Part shown: positions 35,114 through 43,984 of the stretch, one piece after another
Position numbering within the stretch: position 1 is the stretch's first letter
How the letters are laid out: each line of letters opens with the position of its first letter
Assembly: GCA_036381015.1 (NCBI GenBank)
Contig: DASVDR010000024.1
Span: 62,001 to 126,000 of the forward strand
DNA length: 64,000 nucleotides
Direction of reading: 5' to 3'
Origin: Gammaproteobacteria bacterium
GTDB taxonomy: Bacteria > Pseudomonadota > Gammaproteobacteria > Steroidobacterales > Rariloculaceae
The notes under the pieces: model-generated
The model's database searches: none
What the model saw: the letters and a program-made list of their open reading frames with translations, nothing else
What the model was told of the DNA's origin: nothing
Program-made: the position numbers and the translations under genes

Positions 35114-37483
35114 TTGACAATCGAAATCGCGCTCGTTCTGAGCATCCTCGTCGCCGCTCTCGTGCTGTTCGTCGGCTCGAGAATCCGCATGGACGTCATC
35201 GCGCTGATGGTCCTTGGGAGTCTCGTCGTCACCGGGCTCATCACGCCCCCCGAAGCCGTCGCCGGCTTCTCGAACGGCGCGGTCATCGCCGTGTGGGCCA
35301 TGTTCATCCTTTCGAGCGCGCTCACGCGGGCCGGCATCTCGAACATGATCGGCTATACGGTGCTGCGGCTCGCCGGCCGTCAGGAGATCCGGATGGTCGT
35401 GGTCATCATGGTCACGGCCGGCACGCTCTCGTTCTTCATGAACAACATCGGAGTGGCGGCGTTGATGCTGCCCGTCGTCGTCGACGTCGCGCGCCGCACG
35501 CGCATTCCCGCCTCCCGGCTCTTGATTCCTTTGACCTACGGAACGCTGCTCGGCGGGCTCACCACTCTGGTCGGCACGCCGCCGAACCTGCTGATCAGCG
35601 ATGCGCTCGCCACGGCCGGCTTCGAGCCTTTCGGCGTTTTCGACTTCACGCCGCTCGGCGGGTCGCTCTTCGCGACCGGCGTTCTTTTCGTCGCTTTGAT
35701 CGGCCGCCACGCGCTGCCGCGGAAGAAGCCGGAGGAGCAGACACAGCGGCGCAGCCAGCGACAGCTGCGCATGCAGTACGGGCTTCAGGCGCGCAACTTC
35801 GAAATGCGCGTCGCGCCCGACTCGATTCTCGTCGGCAAGAGCCTCGCGCAGAGCCGGATCGGCTCGGCGGCGGGCCTGATCGTTCTCGCGCTCGAGCGCC
35901 GCGGCCGGACCGAGCTGATGCCGTCTCGGCAAACGGTGCTTCAGGGCGGCGACAAGCTGTTCGTGCAGGGGCGCCTCGACCGCTTCCGTGAGTTCCAGCG
36001 CTGGAGCGAGCTCGTGATCGAGCGCGAAGCGCCCGTGCTTCAAGGGCTGATGGCCGGCCAGGTGGCCTTCGTCGAGGCGACGATCAACGAAGGCGCGGTC
36101 TTGGAAGGATCGCTGCTGCACCACTCCGACTTCCGGAAGCGCTACGCCGCGAACGTCCTCGCGATCCGACGAGGGGAATTGGTGCGGCGCGTGAACCTCA
36201 CGCAGGTCCCGCTGCGTGCCGGCGACGTGCTCCTCCTGCAGACGACGCCGGATGCGATACAGGAGCTCGAGCGGTCGGCCGATTTCGGCTCGATCCGAAG
36301 AGTCGGCGAGCAGGAGCTGAGCGAGGTTTACCGGCTCCAGGAGCGGATTTTCGTCGTGCGCGTGCCGCGCGAGTCGACGCTGGCGGGCGACACGTTGTCG
36401 AGAAGCCGCTTCGCCGACGCGTTCGATTTCAGGCTCCTCGCGCTCTTTCGCGAAGGCGAGCTCACGATCATGCCCGAGGCCGACCTGCCCCTGAAGGGCG
36501 GCGACCTGCTGCTGATCCAGGGACGCGAGGAGGATCTCGACGTGCTGCGCGGGCTGCAGGAGCTCGAAATAGAGCGCGACAGCCAGCCGGCGTTCAACGT
36601 GCTCGAGTCGGATCGGCTCGGCGTCGTGGAGGCCACGCTCGATCCGCGGTCGCAGCTCGTGAATCAGCGGGTGGCGGACGTCAGCTTTCGCGACAAGTAC
36701 GGCCTCGAGCTCGGCGGCGTATGGCGCAAGGGCGAAGCGATCCGCACCGATCTCGACGACCTGACGTTGCAGCTCGGCGATGCGTTGCTGCTGATCGGCC
36801 CCCGGGAAAAGCTGCAGCTGCTCGAGCGTGATCCCGATTTCCTGCTGCTCACGCCGCTCGGTCAGCGGCCGGTAGACAGCCGCAAAGCGCCGTGGGCCGC
36901 CGCGATCATGCTCGGCGTGATCATCGCGGCGCTCGTCGGCTGGCTGCCGATCTACATGGCCGCGCTGGTCGGCGCCACGCTGATGGTGCTGACGGGAATC
37001 CTGACGATGGAGGAGGCCTACCGAGCCATCGAGTGGCGCGCGATCTTTCTGATCGCCGGGATGCTGCCTCTCGGCACGGCGATGGAGGAAACCGGCGCCG
37101 CACGATTTCTCGCCGAGCAGACCATGGCGCTCCTCGGGCCGTACGGACCCTGGTGGGTGATCGGCGGCCTCTATCTCGTGACCGCGGCCGCGAACCTGGT
37201 CATTCCGGCGGCCGCGCTGGTCGTGCTGATGTCGCCGATCGTGCTCACGGCCAGCGCCGATCTCGGCTTTCAGCCGCAGACCGCGATGATGGCGATCGCG
37301 ATGGCCGCCTCGGCGAGCTTCAGCAGCCCGATCTCGCACCCGGCCCACGTGCTCGTGATGGGCCCCGGCGGCTATCGCTTCACGGACTACCTCAAGGTGG
37401 GCGTGCCGTTGACGCTCTTGACGTTCGTCACCGCGATGCTGCTGCTGCCCGTGTTCTGGCCGCTGACCAAGCTTCCGTCCTGA
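35114..37483 (+). CDS. SLC13-family (CitT/DASS-type) permease with RCK_C domains
   Basis: A 789-residue inner-membrane transporter. The N-terminal helices include the SLC13 signature TLVGTPPNLLISDAL and FFMNNIGVAALMLPVV. A soluble middle part (about residues 220-590) holds several TrkA-C/RCK_C-like regulatory modules (FEMRVAPDSILVGKSLAQSRIGSAAGLIVLALERRG; YRLQERIFVVRVPRESTLAGDTLSRSRF; RSQLVNQRVADVSFRDKYGLELGGVWRKG). A second set of helices ends with SFSSPISHPAHVLVMGPGGY. Such proteins move anions such as sulfate or dicarboxylates; the substrate is not fixed by the sequence. The start is a TTG with weak ribosome-binding support. Confidence 0.9.
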   Translation: MTIEIALVLSILVAALVLFVGSRIRMDVIALMVLGSLVVTGLITPPEAVAGFSNGAVIAVWAMFILSSALTRAGISNMIGYTVLRLAGRQEIRMVVVIMVTAGTLSFFMNNIGVAALMLPVVVDVARRTRIPASRLLIPLTYGTLLGGLTTLVGTPPNLLISDALATAGFEPFGVFDFTPLGGSLFATGVLFVALIGRHALPRKKPEEQTQRRSQRQLRMQYGLQARNFEMRVAPDSILVGKSLAQSRIGSAAGLIVLALERRGRTELMPSRQTVLQGGDKLFVQGRLDRFREFQRWSELVIEREAPVLQGLMAGQVAFVEATINEGAVLEGSLLHHSDFRKRYAANVLAIRRGELVRRVNLTQVPLRAGDVLLLQTTPDAIQELERSADFGSIRRVGEQELSEVYRLQERIFVVRVPRESTLAGDTLSRSRFADAFDFRLLALFREGELTIMPEADLPLKGGDLLLIQGREEDLDVLRGLQELEIERDSQPAFNVLESDRLGVVEATLDPRSQLVNQRVADVSFRDKYGLELGGVWRKGEAIRTDLDDLTLQLGDALLLIGPREKLQLLERDPDFLLLTPLGQRPVDSRKAPWAAAIMLGVIIAALVGWLPIYMAALVGATLMVLTGILTMEEAYRAIEWRAIFLIAGMLPLGTAMEETGAARFLAEQTMALLGPYGPWWVIGGLYLVTAAANLVIPAAALVVLMSPIVLTASADLGFQPQTAMMAIAMAASASFSSPISHPAHVLVMGPGGYRFTDYLKVGVPLTLLTFVTAMLLLPVFWPLTKLPS

Positions 37484-37911
37484 CCCTCCGCCGGCGGCAA
37501 GCTCGACCGAAGCGCATCGATCATCCGCAGGCAATGCGCGCGGATGCGGCCGGACCAATGACGGCGCCGCAGCGATGCCGGGCCGTTCAGATCGATGCCG
37601 GCATCGAGCCGCAGGAAACACCCGGCCTCGACGGGCTCGAGCCGCCAGCGAAGGCGCAACTCGACGCGGCACGGCGGGTCGTGCAGCGTCTCGCGCAGCG
37701 TGATCGAGACCGGCGGGATGCATTGGACGACCCGTCCGCGCCGCAGTACCGACCCCCGCTGCTGCTCGTAGCTCATGCCCGCCCGGGGCGGCGGCAACGG
37801 CGCCTCCAGCAGGCGGGTCGCCCATCGGCCGCGGGCCGCCGCGTTGACGAGCGCGGCGAATGCCTCGGCCATGGGCCGATGAAGACGAGCCTCGTGCCGT
37901 TGCCGCAGCAT
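37387..37911 (-). CDS. SRPBCC/START-like protein
   Basis: A 174-residue protein with an apparent START-like fold: strand-rich centre VQCIPPVSITLRETLHDPPCRVELRLRWRLEPVEAGCFLRLDAGIDLNG followed by an Arg-rich C-terminal helix (RRRHWSGRIRAHCLRMIDALR). Such folds bind hydrophobic ligands. A strong GGAGGA stands just before the ATG at 37909-37911. The last ~32 codons overlap the 3' end of the convergent transporter gene, an unusually long antisense overlap; an earlier natural end cannot be excluded by eye. Family assignment is tentative. Confidence 0.65.
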   Translation of the reverse strand: MLRQRHEARLHRPMAEAFAALVNAAARGRWATRLLEAPLPPPRAGMSYEQQRGSVLRRGRVVQCIPPVSITLRETLHDPPCRVELRLRWRLEPVEAGCFLRLDAGIDLNGPASLRRRHWSGRIRAHCLRMIDALRSSLPPAEGQDGSLVSGQNTGSSSIAVTNVKSVNGTPTLR

Positions 37912-38095
37912 GGGTCCTCCGTTACCCGATCGCTCCAGGGCTTCTCGCGCTTCCCGGCCGCCGCAGCGGGGCGGCCGCGCGACTCACAGCGTAGCGGCGG
38001 AGCGGCGCGTGTCTCGATGCCGGAAAGTGCCGTGAAGGGTGAAAAAAGGCGCGGCGGCGAAATGCGCGATTCGCCCGGTTGGCGCGCGCGGGCTC

Positions 38096-39070
38096 TCAGG
38101 GCGTCAGGACGGTCGAGCCCGTGGTCCTGCGGCCCTCGAGCGCTCGGTGCGCGTCGGCCACTCGGTCGAGCGGCCAGCGCTGGCCGATCTCGATCCTTAT
38201 CGCGCCGCTCGAGACGAGGCGGAACAGCGCGTCGGTGCCGCGCTCGAGCTCGGCTCGCTCGCGCACGAAATCGAACAGCGTCGGACGCGTCACGTAGAGG
38301 GACCCCCGCTTCGAGAGCTCCAGCGGAGAGAACGGCTCGACCGGGCCGGACGCGTTGCCGAAGCTGACCATGACCCCGTGCGGACGCAGGCAGTCGAGCG
38401 ACTGAAAGAACGTGGCGCGGCCGATCGAGTCGTACACGACCGGCACGCCGGCCCCGCCCGTGAGCTCGCGCACGCGCGCGACGATGTCGTCGCTCGCGAG
38501 CAGCACCGCCTCGCAGCCGTGCGCGAGCGCGATCTCGCGCTTCGCCTCGCTGCCGACGACGCCGATCACGCGCGCGCCGATGCTCGCGGCCCATTGCGCC
38601 GCGATCAAGCCGACGCCGCCGGCGGCCGCATACAGCAGCACGAAGTCGCCAGGCTGCACGCGGTAGCTGCGATGCAGCAGATACCAGGCCGTCAATCCCT
38701 TCAGCATGATCGCGGCGCCGGTCTCGTCGGAGATGGCCTGCGGGAGCCGTACGAGCCAGCGCGCGTCGATCAGACGCTCCTCCGAATAGGCATCGAGCGG
38801 CGCCGGGCTCGCGTAGGCGACGCGATCGCCGGCGCTAAGCGCGGCAACGCCTTCTCCCGTCGCGACGACACGGCCTGCGGCCTCCGAGCCGAGACCGCTC
38901 GGAAGCGACAGCGGGTAGAGCCCGGTGCGGTAATACGTATCGACCATGTTCAGGCCGATCGCCGTATGCCTCACGCGAACCTGGCCGGGGCCCGGCTCCG
39001 GCACCTCGACATGCCGAAGCTCGAGCACCTCCGGGCCGCCGAAGCGCTCGATACGGACCGCGCGAGTCAT
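38096..39070 (-). CDS. qor: Zinc-independent quinone oxidoreductase
   Basis: A 324-residue MDR-family protein using NADPH. It lacks the structural zinc cysteines of alcohol dehydrogenases. Family blocks: AIGLNMVDTYYRTGLYPLSLPSGLGSEAAGRVVATG, the nucleotide-binding loop LLYAAAGGVGLIAAQWA, and GVPVVYDSIG. The length and start (MTRAVRIERFGGPEVLEL) match E. coli QorA-type enzymes. The ATG at 39068-39070 was chosen over a longer open frame. It is divergent from an FAD ferredoxin-reductase-like gene; a TAGAAT at about 39110 may belong to that gene's promoter. Confidence 0.93.
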   Translation of the reverse strand: MTRAVRIERFGGPEVLELRHVEVPEPGPGQVRVRHTAIGLNMVDTYYRTGLYPLSLPSGLGSEAAGRVVATGEGVAALSAGDRVAYASPAPLDAYSEERLIDARWLVRLPQAISDETGAAIMLKGLTAWYLLHRSYRVQPGDFVLLYAAAGGVGLIAAQWAASIGARVIGVVGSEAKREIALAHGCEAVLLASDDIVARVRELTGGAGVPVVYDSIGRATFFQSLDCLRPHGVMVSFGNASGPVEPFSPLELSKRGSLYVTRPTLFDFVRERAELERGTDALFRLVSSGAIRIEIGQRWPLDRVADAHRALEGRRTTGSTVLTP

Positions 39071-39171
39071 CGCATTTCGCCGACCGGGAGTGCCGTTCGC
39101 GGATGAGGGTAGAATCGCACCGCGAAACGATACCACCGGAGAAGCTCGCGCCAGAAGCGGCGCGCCCTGCA

Positions 39172-40389
39172 ATGACCCGTCATCTCCTGATCGTCGGCGG
39201 CGGCCAGGCCGCCGTTCAAGCGGTCCATTCGTTGAGGCAAAACGGCTTCGACGGACGGATCACGGTAGTCGGCGGTGAACGTCACGCGCCGTATCAGCGT
39301 CCCCCGCTATCGAAGAAGTATCTCGCCGGAGAGCTGCCGCGCGAGCGGCTCGCGCTGCGCCCGGCTCAGTACTACCGCGACAAGGGCGCCGTCCTCGAGC
39401 TCGGCGTGCGTGCGGTGGAGCTCGACGCGGACAGCCGCCGCGTCCGCCTCGCCGACGGCCGCGTCCTCGGCTACGACGGCCTGCTGCTCGCCACCGGAAG
39501 CGTCGCCCGGCGGCTCCCGGTGCCGGGGGCCGAGCTTCGCGGCGTGCATTACCTGCGCACGATCGACGACGTCGACGCCATCTCCGCCGAGCTCGCGCCG
39601 GGCCGCAAGCTCGTGCTCGTCGGCGCGGGATACATCGGGCTCGAGGTCGCAGCCGTCGCCGCCGCCCGCGGCGTCGACGTGACCGTGCTCGAAGCCGCGG
39701 ACCGCGTCATGAGCCGCGTCGTCAGCGCGGAGGTCTCCGCGTTCTACGCGCGCTGCCATGCGGAGGCCGGCGTCAAGCTCCGCTGCCGCGCGGCCGTCTC
39801 GGAGTTCTTGGGACGCGAGCGGGTGGAGGCGGTGCTGACGGCGGACGGCACGCGGCACCCTTGCGACCTCGCGATCGTCGGCGTCGGCGTCGAGCCCGAC
39901 ACGGCGCTCGCCCGATCGGCAGGCCTGCCGTGCGAGAACGGCATTCTCGTCGACGAGCACGCCCGCACGGCCGACCCGCTGATCGCCGCCGCCGGGGATT
40001 GCACGAATCATCCCCATCCGCTCGCGGCCGGCCGCGTGCGCCTCGAGTCCGTGCAGAACGCGATCGAGCAGGCCAAGGCGGCGGCATCCCATTTCGCCGG
40101 CGAAGCGCACGCCTACACCGAGGTGCCGTGGTTCTGGTCGGACCAATTCGACTTGAAGCTGCAGATCGCAGGTCTCGCGGGCGGCGCGGACGAGACCGTC
40201 GTCCGCGGGGATCCGGCGGCGCGCAGCTTCGCCGTCTTCCATCTGCGCGACGGCCGCCTCGTCGCGGTCGAGGCCGTCAACCGCCCGCGGGAATTCTTGT
40301 TCGCGAAGAAAGCCGTCGCGCGCCGGCTCGAGGTTGCAGCGGGAGTGCTGGCCGACCCCGACGCCGATCTCGCGGCGCTCGTGCCGTAA
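39172..40389 (+). CDS. FAD-dependent ferredoxin/rubredoxin reductase family protein
   Basis: A 405-residue flavoprotein with N-terminal FAD loop (LLIVGGGQAAVQAVHSLRQNGF), the PYQRPPLSKKYL segment typical of ferredoxin reductases of oxygenase systems, an NAD(P)H loop (KLVLVGAGYIGLEVAAVAAARG), and the second FAD motif (LIAAAGDCTNHPHPL). The C-terminal domain (EVPWFWSDQFDLKLQIAGLA) is the reductase dimerisation domain. Such proteins reduce ferredoxin or rubredoxin partners of P450s and dioxygenases, but none is encoded nearby. Confidence 0.92.
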   Translation: MTRHLLIVGGGQAAVQAVHSLRQNGFDGRITVVGGERHAPYQRPPLSKKYLAGELPRERLALRPAQYYRDKGAVLELGVRAVELDADSRRVRLADGRVLGYDGLLLATGSVARRLPVPGAELRGVHYLRTIDDVDAISAELAPGRKLVLVGAGYIGLEVAAVAAARGVDVTVLEAADRVMSRVVSAEVSAFYARCHAEAGVKLRCRAAVSEFLGRERVEAVLTADGTRHPCDLAIVGVGVEPDTALARSAGLPCENGILVDEHARTADPLIAAAGDCTNHPHPLAAGRVRLESVQNAIEQAKAAASHFAGEAHAYTEVPWFWSDQFDLKLQIAGLAGGADETVVRGDPAARSFAVFHLRDGRLVAVEAVNRPREFLFAKKAVARRLEVAAGVLADPDADLAALVP

Positions 40390-40398
40390 CGGGCGGCC

Positions 40399-41109
40399 TT
40401 ACGGCGGCGGCGGCGCGGCGGGGGCCGAATCGAGCAGGCGCAGATCGAGCTCGCCCGCGAGCGCCTCGATGCCGTGCGCGGACGTGAAGCGATCCAGCCG
40501 GTAACGTTCGACCGCGCTGCCCTCTTGCGCCGCGAACCGTCCCGTCGCACCGATCACGAGAGCGGTGCCGCCGATGCCCGGCCCTTCGGTCGGCGTGTAG
40601 CTTCGGGGGCCCGGCCAGCCGCGTCCGAGGACGGCGGGCAGCAACGTGTCCTTCATCGTCGGCCAGACGTTGCTTTGCTCGACGACGAACAGCGAGCCCT
40701 CCCCGGGCACGGTCACGAGCCAATAGTCATCGAGGATCACGCCTTCGAAAAGCAGATCGGTCCGTTCCGACGGGACCGTGATCCGGCTCCCGACGGCCTC
40801 CGGCGCGCCGTCCTCGCCCGACAGCACGAGCGTGCCGGCGGCGACGGAGCGGAGCGCGCTTTCCCAAAGCTCCGCCACGTCGTCCGGCCGCCGCGTCATC
40901 GGAAGGCCGCCGCCGTGAGTCAACACGACCGCCCCGGCGGGCAGCGCGTAGTGCAGCGCGCGGTCGAACTCGCCTTCCGCAACCGCGGGCGCTGCCGTGA
41001 TCGGATTCCAATAGAGCACGGCGCCGCCGACCGCGATGCCGGCGACGAGACCCGCGGCCAGCGCCCAGCCGATCCGCCGGCGGGCGGTGCTCTCCGCTCC
41101 GCGCCTCAT
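40399..41109 (-). CDS. Membrane-anchored protein of unknown function (paralogue 2)
   Basis: A 236-residue protein with one N-terminal membrane helix (RRIGWALAAGLVAGIAVGGAVLYW) and a strand-rich exported domain. It contains DYWLVTVPGEGSLFVVEQSN and VIGATGRFAAQEGSAVERYRL. Its ATG overlaps the previous gene's stop (ATGA), so the two are coupled. The exported domain resembles the neighbouring protein in arrangement: a V/ITV/IPGxG element, a later xGxGxF...GxxxExYxL element and a final strand. I do not recognise the family. Confidence 0.78.
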   Translation of the reverse strand: MRRGAESTARRRIGWALAAGLVAGIAVGGAVLYWNPITAAPAVAEGEFDRALHYALPAGAVVLTHGGGLPMTRRPDDVAELWESALRSVAAGTLVLSGEDGAPEAVGSRITVPSERTDLLFEGVILDDYWLVTVPGEGSLFVVEQSNVWPTMKDTLLPAVLGRGWPGPRSYTPTEGPGIGGTALVIGATGRFAAQEGSAVERYRLDRFTSAHGIEALAGELDLRLLDSAPAAPPPP

Positions 41110-41756
41110 GACGGCTTGAACATGACCGTGCGAAGCTCGATCGTGCCCTTCAGCTCGCCGCCGGACCCGACGCCCGTCAGGGTCCAGACTTCCGTGAAAC
41201 GGCCGTCCAGGCCGTCGAACTCGCCCCGCCCGGCGACGACCCGGCCGGCGTCGGCGCCGGAGAACGGACGCAGCTCCACGGCGCCGCCCCACGATTCCCC
41301 GGGGCGGTATCCGCCGGCGCCGAGCACGCTATCGGCCGCCCGCTCGGGCTCGCCGGGCGCCGCGAGCATCATCGCGCCCCGGCCCGGGATCGTGATCAGC
41401 CACGCGACGGCCGGCTCGCCTGCGGCTTCGGTCCAATGCCGGGCCGCCGTGCCGATCACGCTGCCGTCGGCGTCGCGAATCTTGAACAGCTCGATCAGCA
41501 GCGGCGCGTCAGGCACGCCTTCCGGCAGCGCCGCGCCGTCGGGAAACGCCGCTCCCCGCAGCCCGGCTTCGGTGCTCCCGGCGCCGGCGATGCGATCCGC
41601 CGGCAGGCGGATCAGGAAGCGCTCCGCGCGCCCGCCGTTCGCGACGACCGTGGTCTCGGACGGCAGACGGGGCAGGTCCACCCACGGAAAATAGCGTGCC
41701 GCCGCCAGCACGGCGGCGATCCCGATCGTCAACCCCGCTGCGAAAGCCGCTCTCAT
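41106..41756 (-). CDS. Membrane-anchored protein of unknown function (paralogue 1)
   Basis: A 216-residue protein with one N-terminal helix (FAAGLTIGIAAVLAAARYFPWV) and a strand-rich exported domain, including AERFLIRLPADRIAG, AVAWLITIPGRGAMMLAA and RVVAGRGEFDGLDGRFTEVWTLTG, ending GTIELRTVMFKPS. It is first in a two-gene unit and appears to be a distant relative of its partner. No cysteine or lipoprotein signal is present. A role in the envelope is inferred from the anchor only. Confidence 0.78.
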   Translation of the reverse strand: MRAAFAAGLTIGIAAVLAAARYFPWVDLPRLPSETTVVANGGRAERFLIRLPADRIAGAGSTEAGLRGAAFPDGAALPEGVPDAPLLIELFKIRDADGSVIGTAARHWTEAAGEPAVAWLITIPGRGAMMLAAPGEPERAADSVLGAGGYRPGESWGGAVELRPFSGADAGRVVAGRGEFDGLDGRFTEVWTLTGVGSGGELKGTIELRTVMFKPS

Positions 41757-41933
41757 CGCCCCCTCGAAACCGCCCGATCGGCGCAGTATCGGTGCCCCTC
41801 GCCCGAGCGGCGATTAACAGAATCACACTTCGGCCGGCCGAACGCCCGAGCGCGCGCCTCCCGCACCGCCGCCGCTTCGGACGGGCCGCGCGGCGGCTGC
41901 ACGTTCGCCCGTAGGGGCGTACCGGCCGGCGGC

Positions 41934-43484
41934 TCAAACGTTCTCGAAGTAGCGCGCGAGAAACTCGCGGAACGGGGGCGCCGGCTCGGCCTCGAGCCGC
42001 CGCTGCGCCTCGATGGACTGCGCCGCCGCGGCCTCGAGCTCCGCGCCGCGGTCGGCGCCGAGCCCGAGGCCCAAGAAGTAATCGTGATGTGCCCGGGCGA
42101 GCGCGTGCATGTGCTCGAAAAACGGTTCGCGGCTCTGGCGAAGCGCGTCCAGCAGCCGCGCCGAGGGCGTCGCGTCCGGGTCCTCGATCGCGTCGCGCTG
42201 CGCCGCGAGCGCCGCGGAGTAGCCCTCGCCGTTCCGGTCGAGCAGCTCGGCGATCTCGCCGAGCTCGTCGAGCACCTCCCGGCCCCAGTCGCGCAACGCT
42301 ACGGAACCTCCGTCCCGGGGCAGCTCGAGCCCCGGCCGCCGGCCTTCCCGCGCGGCGAGGAGATCGCGGCGATCGATCTCCTCGAGCTCGGCAGCGCCGA
42401 TCGGCGGGCTCGGGCTCAAGAGGCAATGCAGCAGCAGGGTCTCGAGAAAGCGGAGCGCGTTCTGATTAACGCCGACCGGATCCGCGGGATTGAGGTCGAG
42501 CGTCCGCACCTCGACGTAATCCACGCCGCGGCGCCGCAGTGCCACCGTCGGCCGTTCCTCTTGCCCCTTCGCGGGCTTCGGCCGAATCGGGGTGTAGTAC
42601 TCGTTCTCGATCTGGAGGATGTTCGCGTTCAGCTGGCGGTACTCGCCGTCCACCTCCACGCCGATCGCGGCATAGCGCGGCTCGACCGTCGACACCGCGG
42701 CCGCGAGCCCCGCGACATACTCCTCGGCCGAATTCAGCGAGATCTGCAGCCGCGCCTGCGTCGTATTGCGGTAGCCGATGTCGCTCATCCTGAGCGACGT
42801 CGCAAACGGCGCATGCCACGTCCCGGGATCGAGCTCCGTCAGCAGCTCGTGGCCCTCGGGACGGAACGACTTGCAGAGAGCCGGAGACGCGCCGCAGAGA
42901 TAGATCACGAGCCAGGCGAGGCGGCGGTAGTTCCGCGCGAGCCCCATGAAGTGCGACGAACGGAAAGCGTCCATCGATGAGACGTTTCCGGTGCGCTCCG
43001 CGAGAGCGTCCCAGAACGCGAGCGGCGGCGAGAAGTTGAAATGGATGCCGGCGATCGCCTGCATCGCGCGCCCGTATCGGTATCCGAGCCCGCGCCGATA
43101 GACGGTCTTCATCATCCCGATGTTCGACGTGCCGTATCGAGCGATCGGGATTTCGTCGTTCGCGTTGAGGACGCACGGCATGCTCGCGGGCCACAACAGC
43201 TCCCCGTCGAGCCGCTGATGCACGAACACGTGCAGATCGCAGAGAAACTGAAGCGTCTCCCAGTTCGACCGGAGCGGCGGCGTGACGAACTCGAGCAGCG
43301 CCTCGGAGTAGTCGGTCGTCAAATAGGGATGCGTCAACGCGGAGCCGAGCGCCGGGGGGTGCGGGCGCCGGGACAGGCGGCCGTCCGCCGTGACGCGGAG
43401 GCTTTCCTTCTCGAGACCGCGCAACCCTCGCGCCACCAAGACGGCGTTGCCGCGCTCCCGGAGCCAGTCGACTCGCGCCTTCAT
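41934..43484 (-). CDS. gshA: Glutamate-cysteine ligase
   Basis: A 516-residue enzyme that joins glutamate and cysteine with ATP, the first step of glutathione synthesis. E. coli-type blocks are present: RGLRGLEKESLRVTADG near the N-terminus (residues about 19-36), TDYSEALLEFVTPP, GIHFNFSPP, SLRMSDIGYRN and YVEVRTLDLNPADPVGVN. The length matches the ~518-residue gammaproteobacterial GshA. The ATG at 43482-43484 follows directly on a GGGACCTGGGAT stretch. It stands alone, divergent from the DUF2845-like gene. Confidence 0.95.
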   Translation of the reverse strand: MKARVDWLRERGNAVLVARGLRGLEKESLRVTADGRLSRRPHPPALGSALTHPYLTTDYSEALLEFVTPPLRSNWETLQFLCDLHVFVHQRLDGELLWPASMPCVLNANDEIPIARYGTSNIGMMKTVYRRGLGYRYGRAMQAIAGIHFNFSPPLAFWDALAERTGNVSSMDAFRSSHFMGLARNYRRLAWLVIYLCGASPALCKSFRPEGHELLTELDPGTWHAPFATSLRMSDIGYRNTTQARLQISLNSAEEYVAGLAAAVSTVEPRYAAIGVEVDGEYRQLNANILQIENEYYTPIRPKPAKGQEERPTVALRRRGVDYVEVRTLDLNPADPVGVNQNALRFLETLLLHCLLSPSPPIGAAELEEIDRRDLLAAREGRRPGLELPRDGGSVALRDWGREVLDELGEIAELLDRNGEGYSAALAAQRDAIEDPDATPSARLLDALRQSREPFFEHMHALARAHHDYFLGLGLGADRGAELEAAAAQSIEAQRRLEAEPAPPFREFLARYFENV

Positions 43485-43567
43485 CGAAATCCCAGGTCCC
43501 TCGCTCGACGATGAGGCCGCCAGCGTCGCCTCCGCCGCCGGCCATTATAGGCTTCGCGTTGCATCAC

Positions 43568-43588
43568 GAACCTATTAAGGCTAGGTTC
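43568..43588. promoter_or_regulatory. Perfect 7-bp dyad upstream of the DUF2845-like gene
   Basis: GAACCTA (43568-43574) and TAGGTTC (43582-43588) are separated by seven bases. The site lies in the AT-richer part of the divergent gshA intergenic region, 52 bp before the downstream start codon, where an operator or promoter would sit. Confidence 0.45.
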
Positions 43589-43639
43589 ATCTAATCATGA
43601 CAGGCTGAGAGCATGGCCGGTCGGCGGGAATCGAGCACG

Positions 43640-43984
43640 ATGAGGAAGCACGCCATCATTTGTTCCGTCGCAATCGCCGCCGGCGTCGCGGCCGGCGCGG
43701 CGTCCGCCGATGCGTTGCGATGCGGAGCGAACGTGATCTCGCGCGGCGACCACGCCGCCGAGGTCCTACACCATTGCGGGGAGCCCGACTCCGTCTACTC
43801 GTGGGTGGCGCGCAGGGGCGTGATCGCGGCCCGGTCCATTTTCCTCCCGGGCTTCGTCGAGGAGGTGCTCGTCGAGGAGTGGACGTACAACCTCGGGCCG
43901 CACAAGCTGATGCGCCAGATTCGGCTCGAGAACGGCATCGTGCGCGACGTGAAGCACCTCGGCTACGGTTACAGAGAGCGTTGA
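43640..43984 (+). CDS. Small secreted DUF2845-like protein
   Basis: A 114-residue protein with a signal peptide (KHAIICSVAIAAGVAAGAASADA) and a short mature domain. The mature part starts LRCGANVISRGDHAAEVLHHCGEPDSV, carries two cysteines and ends with EEWTYNLGPHKLMRQIRLENGIVRDVKHLGYGY. This CGxxVIxxGDxxxxVxxxCGEPD pattern matches small periplasmic DUF2845 proteins. I placed the start at MRKHA (43640); a longer frame begins at 43613. It overlaps the convergent gene by 16 bp. Confidence 0.82.
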   Translation: MRKHAIICSVAIAAGVAAGAASADALRCGANVISRGDHAAEVLHHCGEPDSVYSWVARRGVIAARSIFLPGFVEEVLVEEWTYNLGPHKLMRQIRLENGIVRDVKHLGYGYRER

